Source: Rhodospirillaceae bacterium
Lineage (GTDB): Bacteria > Pseudomonadota > Alphaproteobacteria > Rhodospirillales > Magnetospirillaceae
Reading direction: 5' to 3'
NCBI GenBank assembly: GCA_030151865.1
Contig: JASLCK010000255.1
Coordinates: 1 to 10,538 of the forward strand
Length of the DNA: 10,538 nt
Position numbers and translations under genes: made by a program. How positions within the stretch are numbered: position 1 is the first letter of the stretch; the number at the start of each line of letters is the position of its first letter. Below are positions 5,144-10,538 of the stretch, piece by piece. The notes beneath the pieces are model-generated. The model was given only the letters and a program-made list of their open reading frames with translations, had not been told where the DNA came from and did no database searches.

Positions 5144-7030
5144 TTAACTGCTTCCCATCGTTTCGGTTTCTTTTGCGTCTTCATCCATGGCATCGAGCAA
5201 AGCAGCGCGCAACCTGTCTGGACGGACAGGTTTGTGCAGCAATTTCAGATTGTAATTTGCTGCCTGTCTCAGCCGATTGGGGGAGGTGTCGCCCGTGACC
5301 AGAACGGCGGGAATATCGGCGTCGCACAAGGCGCGCAGATGATCGACCACGTCGGCCCCGGTGATCCGGCCTTTTAGACGGTAATCGGCGATGATGGCGT
5401 CCGGGATGCGATCCAGCTTCTCCACCGCGTCGATGGCGTCTTCCGGCCCTTCTGCCATTAAGACCCGGCATCCCCAGATTTCCAGAAGCGTGCGCAACCC
5501 GTCGCGCACGATGGAATCGTCATCGACCACCACGATCAAGCGTCCCGCCAGGGGGTCGTTGGGCAAAGCGGGCTGGGGGACGCGCTGGGAGGACGGGACC
5601 GCCAGCGGCGCCTCGACACAAAAGACCGAACCGCGTCCGGGTTCCGATTTGACCGAGATGTGGTGCCCCAACAGGGTGGCCAGACGATCGACAATCGCCA
5701 GCCCCAGGCCCAGTCCCTGGCGGCGGTCGGGCCCGCCGTTGGGCAATTGATGAAATTCGCGGAAGATTTCCCGCTGCTGGTTGGCGGGAATGCCGCGCCC
5801 GGTGTCGGCCACCTGAATATGCAGGATGTCGCCGCGCCGTCTGGCCCCCACCACGATGCCGCCCCGGCTGGTGTAACGGATGGCATTGGACAAAAGGTTG
5901 CGCAAGATGCGTTCCAGCAGGGCCGGATCACTGCGCAAGGTGGCGCTGGTGTGGACAAAGCGGGCGGTCAGCCCCTTGGCTTCGGCCAGGGGTTCGAATT
6001 CCAATGCCAGACGGTCGAACAGGTCTTGCAAGGGGAAGGACACGCTGTGGGCTTCCACCACGCCGGCATCCAGGCGCGAAATGTCCAACAGAGTGTCCAG
6101 CAGATGTTCCAACGCCTCCAGCGAGCCTTCGATCTTGGCGACGATGGGCCGCAGATCATCGCTTAAGGCCCGCTGCGACAAGGTGGCAACGAACAACCCC
6201 AGCGCTTGCAGGGGCTGACGCAGATCGTGGCTGGCGGCGGCCAGAAAGCGGGTTTTGCTGTGGTTGGCCCGTTCGGCGGCATCCCTGGCCTCGCGCAGGG
6301 CTTCCATCATCAGGCGGCGGCTTTCGCTGGTGCGCTTGGCCGCTTCCACTTCCGGGGTGATTTCCATGGAAATACCGCGATAGCCCAGAAATTCCCCGTC
6401 CTCGGCGAAGATCGGCTTGCCGCTGGAGCGCAGATAATGGCGCTCGCCCCGATTGCCGCGAATGCAGAAGCGGAAATCGCGGAACGGACGGCGCGCCCGC
6501 AGATCGTCTTCGTGGTGATGCCAGATTTCGGCGTCTTCGATATCGAACTCGGCGACTTCCAAACGGCGCTTGCCGATCAGTTGGCGGGTATCGATGTCGC
6601 TGTCGCGGGTGGGCGGTTCGGAAATATAGGTGAAGCGGTTTTCCTCGTCGGTTTCCCAAATCCATTCCGACGCCGCGTCGGCGACGTCGCGCAGACGGCG
6701 CTCGCTGGCTTGCAGGGCTTTCTGGGCTTCGTCATGGGCACGGATGAACCCGTCCAGCGACCGGGCGATCGAGGCGATGGCGTCGTCGCCTTCGATCGGC
6801 AGGGAAAAGACCCGTCCCGTTGCGGCCTGACGCATAGCTTTATCCAACTGCATCAATCGCTTGTTGGTGCGTCCGCGCAGCAGGTAGCGGGCGGCCACGG
6901 CCCCCATGGCGCACAGGATCGGCACGGCCAGCAGAATCAGCCCATCCTCGCTGGGGCGCGACAGCAGCGCCCAGGCGATGATGGCGCCCGCCATCGATCC
7001 GGCCACGAATCCCGGTCCCAGTCCCCTCAC
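5144..7030 (-). CDS. Membrane-anchored PAS hybrid histidine kinase with C-terminal receiver
   Basis: 628 residues from GTG 7030. Two likely membrane helices (about 7-23 and 29-51) are followed by a HAMP-like linker (55-105), a PAS/PAC sensor (about 110-230), a HisKA dimerisation domain with H268 in SHDLRQPLQ, and a HATPase domain with N378/N382, DTGRGIP (409-415) and GLGLGLAI (439-446). A receiver domain (about 497-615) has D503-D505, phosphoacceptor D549, T579 and K600. No Hpt domain follows, so onward transfer needs a separate Hpt protein, or the receiver is a phosphate sink. The SHDLRQPLQALG wording is typical of the NahK/ErcS'-type kinases. GTG 7030 keeps both membrane helices and has GAGGGG nine bases upstream; ATG 6994 would cut the first helix. 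The frame is open to 7456, but that extension is antisense to prfC. A TATCAT-like -10 on this strand (7094-7089) would fit the GTG. The ligand is unknown. Confidence 0.88.
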   Translation of the reverse strand: MRGLGPGFVAGSMAGAIIAWALLSRPSEDGLILLAVPILCAMGAVAARYLLRGRTNKRLMQLDKAMRQAATGRVFSLPIEGDDAIASIARSLDGFIRAHDEAQKALQASERRLRDVADAASEWIWETDEENRFTYISEPPTRDSDIDTRQLIGKRRLEVAEFDIEDAEIWHHHEDDLRARRPFRDFRFCIRGNRGERHYLRSSGKPIFAEDGEFLGYRGISMEITPEVEAAKRTSESRRLMMEALREARDAAERANHSKTRFLAAASHDLRQPLQALGLFVATLSQRALSDDLRPIVAKIEGSLEALEHLLDTLLDISRLDAGVVEAHSVSFPLQDLFDRLALEFEPLAEAKGLTARFVHTSATLRSDPALLERILRNLLSNAIRYTSRGGIVVGARRRGDILHIQVADTGRGIPANQQREIFREFHQLPNGGPDRRQGLGLGLAIVDRLATLLGHHISVKSEPGRGSVFCVEAPLAVPSSQRVPQPALPNDPLAGRLIVVVDDDSIVRDGLRTLLEIWGCRVLMAEGPEDAIDAVEKLDRIPDAIIADYRLKGRITGADVVDHLRALCDADIPAVLVTGDTSPNRLRQAANYNLKLLHKPVRPDRLRAALLDAMDEDAKETETMGSS

Positions 7031-7225
7031 TGTGCCTGTCCCCTCAACGGTGCTGCCGCCACCCACCCGGCGTGGCGCATCTGCCGGGATGATACAATCC
7101 TTGTCTCCGCTTCGGAATGATATTGTTAAACTTTTTCTCCTTATGCGGGCATTGGGTGCGGTCTTGGCAAGGTTTGGCGCAAACAAAGCTTGATTTTTTA
7201 CCCGTCCCGTCTGAAAAACCGCACC
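7031..7225. promoter_or_regulatory. Divergent intergenic region between hybrid kinase and prfC
   Basis: 195 bp separate the two divergent starts. The prfC-proximal part (about 7088-7216) is AT-rich and should carry promoters for both directions. On the minus strand TATCAT (7094-7089) matches five of six positions of a -10 box but lacks a good -35. On the plus strand TTGTCT starting near 7103 followed by TGTTAA at 17-bp spacing is a weak match. No clear operator repeat was found. Confidence 0.35.
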
Positions 7226-8809
7226 ATGACATCCATACCTGAAGCCGTCGCCTCGCGGCGCACCTTTGCCATCATCTCGCACCCGGATGCTGGTAAAACG
7301 ACGCTGACTGAAAAGCTGCTGTTGTTCGGCGGCGCCATCCAGATGGCCGGGGCCGTGCGCGCTCGCGGCGAACAGCGGCGCGCCCGTTCGGACTGGATGG
7401 CGATCGAACGCGAGCGCGGCATTTCGGTGACCGCGTCGGTGATGTCGTTCGAGCATGGGGGATTAAGCTTCAACCTGCTGGACACCCCCGGCCACGAAGA
7501 CTTCAGCGAGGATACCTATCGGACCCTGACGGCTGTCGATTCCGCCGTCATGGTGATCGACGTCGCCAAGGGTATCGAAAGTCAGACCCGCAAATTGTTC
7601 GAAGTCTGTCGTTTGCGCGATGTGCCGATCACCACCTTTGTCAACAAGGTGGACCGTGACGGCCGCGATACCTTCGACATCATCGATGAGATTGAAAAGT
7701 CGCTGGCGCTGGATGTCTGCCCAATGACCTGGCCTATCGGCATGGGCCGCGATCTCAAGGGCGTTTACGATCTTTACGCCAAGCAGGTTCTGCTGTTCGA
7801 ACAGACCCGTGGCGATCACATCCCCGACGGCATCGACATGGCGCTGGACGATCCGCGCCTGGACGAACTGGTGGGGGCCGAGGCTGCCGCCAAGCTGCGC
7901 GAGGACGTGGAACTGGTCCAGGGCGCGTCGCCGACGTTCGATCTGGAAAGCTATCGTGCCGGGCATCTGACGCCGGTGTTCTTCGGCTCGGCGCTGCGCA
8001 ATTTCGGGGTGCGCGAATTGCTGAACGGCATCGGTCGTCTGGCCCCGCCGCCGCGTCCGCAGCCGGCCGAGCAACGCGCCGTCGATCCGCTGGAAGAAAA
8101 GGTCACCGGCTTCGTATTCAAGGTCCAGGCCAACATGGACCCCAACCACCGCGACCGCATCGCCTTTTTCCGCTTGTGTTCGGGCCGTTTCAAACGCGGC
8201 ATGAAGCTGAAACATGTGCGCTCGGGCAAGATGATGGCGCTGGGCAATCCGGTGTTCTTCCTGGCCCGCGACCGCGAACTGGCGGAAGAAGCATTCCCCG
8301 GCGACATCATGGGTATTCCCAACCATGGGGCCTTGCGCATCGGCGACACCTTGTCGGAATCGGAAGATTTGCGCTTTACCGGCATCCCCAGCTTTGCGCC
8401 GGAAGTGCTGCGCCGCGTTCGTCTGGATGATCCGATGAAGGCCAAGCAGCTGCGCAAAGCCCTGGAAGATCTGGCGGAAGAGGGTGTCAGCCAGCTTTTC
8501 AAGCCGATCAACGGCTCTACCTGGATTGTCGGCGTGGTCGGTCAGTTGCAGTTCGACGTGATGAGCAACCGCATCGAGAGTGAATACAATCTGAAGGCTG
8601 GGTTCGAAGAAGCACCGTTCGATACCGCCCGTTGGATTCATTGCGAGGACAAGGCCCAGATCGATAAGTTCGTCGATTTCAACAAATCGTCGATGGCCGA
8701 GGATCACGACGGCGCACTGGTCTTCCTGGCCCGCAACGCCTGGACCCTGAATCGCGCCCAGCAGGATTTCCCGGAAATCCGCTTCTCGGCCACGCGCGAG
8801 CATAATTAA
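7226..8809 (+). CDS. prfC: Peptide chain release factor 3 (RF3)
   Basis: 527 residues, against 529 for the E. coli protein. RF3 is the cytoplasmic GTPase that releases RF1 or RF2 from the ribosome after peptide hydrolysis. The GTPase motifs are intact: SHPDAGKTT (18-26, P-loop), ERERGISVT (61-69, switch I), DTPGH (86-90, switch II) and NKVD (140-143). After the G domain come the translational-GTPase beta-barrel region (about 280-380) and the RF3-specific C-terminal domain, with GVVGQLQFDV and a final region holding WIHCEDK. ATG 7226 begins exactly at the usual N-terminus; 12 upstream in-frame residues (from 7190) are not conserved in style. No Shine-Dalgarno is obvious, so expression may be modest. 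It stands alone as a transcription unit, ended by the terminator at 8829. RF3 is absent from many bacteria, so its presence is mildly informative. Confidence 0.97.
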   Translation: MTSIPEAVASRRTFAIISHPDAGKTTLTEKLLLFGGAIQMAGAVRARGEQRRARSDWMAIERERGISVTASVMSFEHGGLSFNLLDTPGHEDFSEDTYRTLTAVDSAVMVIDVAKGIESQTRKLFEVCRLRDVPITTFVNKVDRDGRDTFDIIDEIEKSLALDVCPMTWPIGMGRDLKGVYDLYAKQVLLFEQTRGDHIPDGIDMALDDPRLDELVGAEAAAKLREDVELVQGASPTFDLESYRAGHLTPVFFGSALRNFGVRELLNGIGRLAPPPRPQPAEQRAVDPLEEKVTGFVFKVQANMDPNHRDRIAFFRLCSGRFKRGMKLKHVRSGKMMALGNPVFFLARDRELAEEAFPGDIMGIPNHGALRIGDTLSESEDLRFTGIPSFAPEVLRRVRLDDPMKAKQLRKALEDLAEEGVSQLFKPINGSTWIVGVVGQLQFDVMSNRIESEYNLKAGFEEAPFDTARWIHCEDKAQIDKFVDFNKSSMAEDHDGALVFLARNAWTLNRAQQDFPEIRFSATREHN

Positions 8810-8828
8810 GGCTGGTGATGCGGCCCTG

Positions 8829-8866
8829 ACAAAAAGCCCCGGACGGCAAGGTCCGGGGCTTTTTGT
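8829..8866. terminator. Bidirectional intrinsic terminator after prfC
   Basis: A perfect 16-bp stem (8829-8844 with 8851-8866) around the 6-base loop GGCAAG. The core is AGCCCCGGAC/GTCCGGGGCT, with AAAAA on the left arm and TTTTT on the right followed by GTTTTGTTT. It serves prfC on the plus strand and, by symmetry, the glycosyltransferase gene ending at 8872 on the minus strand. Confidence 0.93.
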
Positions 8867-8871
8867 TTTGT

Positions 8872-9639
8872 TTATGGTCGCGCCCGGATCATGGCGGGCA
8901 GGTCGCCGTTGAATTCGGTTGGCCCCACATGGGTCAGGCGGCTTAACAGATCGGCCCAGATCGCCCCGCCGATATCGCGCCAGCGTTTGCAAAAGGCGTA
9001 ATCCTCGCTGAGATAGGTCCGGGTTTCCGGGTCGATCATGCAGTCGAAGAAGCCATAGGTGTTGGGGCTGGCTAGTTCGGGGTTGACCCCCATATTCATG
9101 CCGTTGAAGGCCAGATCGGGGTAATGCTCGGCCAGCTTGGCGAAGACGGCGCGGCGGATCATCAGGAAACCGGTGCCGATATAGCGGGCCGGGGCGTAGC
9201 GGCTGTCCAGCGGCAGGTGATCGGGGTCTTCGAAGTCCACCACATAATTCATCGCCGCAGCGGGCAGGTCCTCGTTGCCGATGCGGGCCTGATGCTTGAA
9301 ACCCTGCCAGTCCATGCGCTTCATCGGATAGACCCCGCCCACCACATCCTTGTCGGCGGCGATCAGGGCGAAGACCTGATCGGGGGTAAAGCCGATATCG
9401 GCGTCGATGAACAGCAGGTGGGTGGCGTGCGGCATGTCGAGAAACTGACTAACCACCAGATTGCGCGCCCGCGTGACCAGGGAATCGTTGCCCAGCATCT
9501 GAAACGACAGCCCAACCCCCATTTTCATGCAGGCGGCTTGCAGGTTCAAAGCCGAGATCATGTAGTGGTGGCTGACATTGCCGCCATAGCACGGCGTGCC
9601 GATCACCAGATGAAGAGGGGCCTGTTGTTCCTGGGTCAT
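8872..9639 (-). CDS. Putative GT-A-fold glycosyltransferase
   Basis: A 255-residue soluble protein without signal peptide or membrane helix. It starts with a beta-strand (LHLVIGTPCYGG, 9-20), has a sugar-nucleotide-type region NDSLVTRARN (51-60), and the DXD motif LLFIDADIGF (D79, D81), which in GT-A enzymes binds the metal and nucleotide-sugar. Later come GTGFLMIRR (155-163), an acidic LSEDYAFCKRW (210-220) that may hold the catalytic base, and LTHVGP with H237 as possible metal ligand. The donor and acceptor cannot be told from sequence. It lies 11 bp after the xseA stop, with its ribosome-binding site overlapping that stop, so the two are co-transcribed and probably translationally coupled. 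No other polysaccharide gene is in the window. Members with this wording are often annotated as hypothetical or glycosyltransferase family 2-like. Confidence 0.78.
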   Translation of the reverse strand: MTQEQQAPLHLVIGTPCYGGNVSHHYMISALNLQAACMKMGVGLSFQMLGNDSLVTRARNLVVSQFLDMPHATHLLFIDADIGFTPDQVFALIAADKDVVGGVYPMKRMDWQGFKHQARIGNEDLPAAAMNYVVDFEDPDHLPLDSRYAPARYIGTGFLMIRRAVFAKLAEHYPDLAFNGMNMGVNPELASPNTYGFFDCMIDPETRTYLSEDYAFCKRWRDIGGAIWADLLSRLTHVGPTEFNGDLPAMIRARP

Positions 9640-9653
9640 CTCTGGGGTCCTTA
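9637..9653 (-). promoter_or_regulatory. Ribosome-binding site of glycosyltransferase overlapping xseA stop
   Basis: On the minus strand the xseA stop TAA (9653-9651) shares bases with AAGGA (9652-9648), which stands 8 bases before the glycosyltransferase ATG at 9639. The overlap fixes this start and points to translational coupling between the two genes. Confidence 0.75.
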
Positions 9654-10538
9654 CAACAGGCTGCCTTGGCGGTCGTCACCGGGTTTAGGGCCATGTTTGG
9701 GGGCGGCCTTGCGGGCGGGCTTGGGCTTGTCTTCGCCCTGATGTTCCATCGGCGGCGCTGGCGGCGGGGCGTCAGAGCCATCCACCGTGACCGGAACCGA
9801 AGCCCCGCCCTGGAACGTCACGCTCCAACGGTCGCCGCCGCTTGCCCCTTCGGCCTGGGTGACCGGGTTGCCGTGGGCGTCGCGCACCAGGGCGAAGCCG
9901 CGCTTCAAGACCTGTTCATAGGAATAGCTCTCCAAAAGCCCGGCAGCGCGGTCCAGACGTTGGCGGCGCTGGTCCAAAAGGCGCGGCGGGGCGGCGTGCA
10001 GGCGGGCGGCTTTCTGCTCCAACTCCAGCCGGGCACGGTCCAGTCGGGCGGACTCGGCGGCACGGGTGGCTTTCAGGGCATTGTCCAGACGGGCGCTCAG
10101 CCGATCCAGGGCATGACGCTTTTCGGCGATCTGTTCGCGCGGGCCGCGCAGCCGTCCGCCCAACTGGTCCAGCAGGGCGCGGCGGCGCAGTAGATAATTG
10201 GGCAGGGCATTGGCCAGCCGTTCGGCCCGGTCGTCCAGGCCGCGCATCAAATCTTCGACCCGGCGGCGCAGGTCGGGCAGGCCGCGCCCCAAACCCTCGA
10301 CCCGGGTTTTGCGCTCTTCCACCAGACGGTGGGCGGCGGCGGTCATGCGTCGGCCCCGGTCCATGACCTGCAAGATCAGGTCGCGGCGCACCGGCACCGC
10401 CATTTCCGCCGCACCCGTCGGGGTGGGGGCGCGCAGGTCGGAGGCAAAATCGATCAAGGTGGTGTCGGTTTCGTGCCCGACCGCCGAGATCAGCGGGAGC
10501 GCCGACGCGGCGGCGGCGCGCACCACGATTTCCTCGTT
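9651..10538 (-). CDS. xseA: Exodeoxyribonuclease VII large subunit, C-terminal part (5' end beyond window)
   Basis: 295 residues are visible and the frame runs off the right edge, so the N-terminal OB-fold and part of the catalytic domain are missing; the E. coli protein has about 456 residues. XseA with XseB forms the single-strand exonuclease VII, which trims DNA from both ends in repair and recombination. Visible signatures are the opening NEEIVVRA, then VGHETDTTLIDFASDLRAPTPTGAAE (20-45), the most conserved block of the catalytic domain. A long Arg/Leu/Glu-rich coiled coil follows (about 60-205), the XseB-binding region, and then YEQVLKRGFALVRD (207-220). The tail after residue 255 is Pro/Lys-rich and ends in QGSLL. 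A GTG inside the visible part (at 10526) is not the true start, because the conserved NEEI precedes it. The glycosyltransferase follows 11 bp later as a likely operon partner. Confidence 0.95.
   Translation of the reverse strand, partial: NEEIVVRAAAASALPLISAVGHETDTTLIDFASDLRAPTPTGAAEMAVPVRRDLILQVMDRGRRMTAAAHRLVEERKTRVEGLGRGLPDLRRRVEDLMRGLDDRAERLANALPNYLLRRRALLDQLGGRLRGPREQIAEKRHALDRLSARLDNALKATRAAESARLDRARLELEQKAARLHAAPPRLLDQRRQRLDRAAGLLESYSYEQVLKRGFALVRDAHGNPVTQAEGASGGDRWSVTFQGGASVPVTVDGSDAPPPAPPMEHQGEDKPKPARKAAPKHGPKPGDDRQGSLL

Noticed and set aside
5056..5298. Small 80-residue plus-strand open frame from the AT-rich gap
   Set aside because: Most of it overlaps the kinase receiver domain in antisense, no ribosome-binding site is visible, and the composition merely follows the AT-rich DNA.
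6206..7120. Plus-strand 304-residue open frame opposite the kinase
   Set aside because: Antisense to the PAS/HisKA region, which carries unmistakable motifs on the other strand.
7463..8992. Minus-strand 509-residue open frame opposite prfC
   Set aside because: prfC is certain on the plus strand, and this frame also runs through the terminator at 8829-8866. No protein family features are seen.

Overview
The window is gene-dense (about 95% coding), GC-rich DNA of an alphaproteobacterium. Family content and wording (a TPR-methyltransferase, a hybrid kinase paired with a NarL/FixJ regulator, XseA ending in QGSLL) suggest Rhodospirillales, perhaps a Magnetospirillum relative. That placement is inference from protein style, not from a search. 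There is no insertion sequence, tRNA, rRNA, CRISPR array or phage gene, and base composition is even except for a few AT-rich intergenic gaps.

Layout, left to right: (1) a GAF + SpoIIE-type PP2C phosphatase on the minus strand, 3' end cut by the window edge; (2) a small Hpt phosphotransfer protein, divergent from it; (3) a TPR-repeat/SAM methyltransferase fusion on the minus strand, convergent with the Hpt gene; (4) an ArsC/low-molecular-weight phosphatase-like protein, divergent from the methyltransferase across a region with an 18-bp perfect palindrome; (5) a bidirectional terminator; (6) a LuxR-type response regulator and (7) upstream of it a PAS-containing hybrid histidine kinase, both minus, separated by a 252-bp AT-rich gap; (8) prfC (release factor 3), divergent from the kinase; (9) a second bidirectional terminator; (10) a GT-A-like glycosyltransferase placed 11 bp after (11) xseA, which is cut at its 5' end by the right edge.

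How they may work together: the window holds parts of a phosphorelay: a hybrid kinase with a receiver but no Hpt domain, a free Hpt protein, a DNA-binding response regulator, and an Hpt gene sitting beside a PP2C phosphatase. This recalls the Pseudomonas HptB/HsbR arrangement, where hybrid kinases feed a free Hpt that sits next to a PP2C phosphatase gene. The link is inferred from gene content and must be tested. prfC and xseA are housekeeping genes. I see no defence, secondary-metabolite or mobile system here. The less ordinary items are the Hpt/PP2C pair, the palindromic divergent control region at 3444-3601, the ArsC-like protein with unusual cysteine spacing and no ars neighbours, and the lone glycosyltransferase coupled to xseA.
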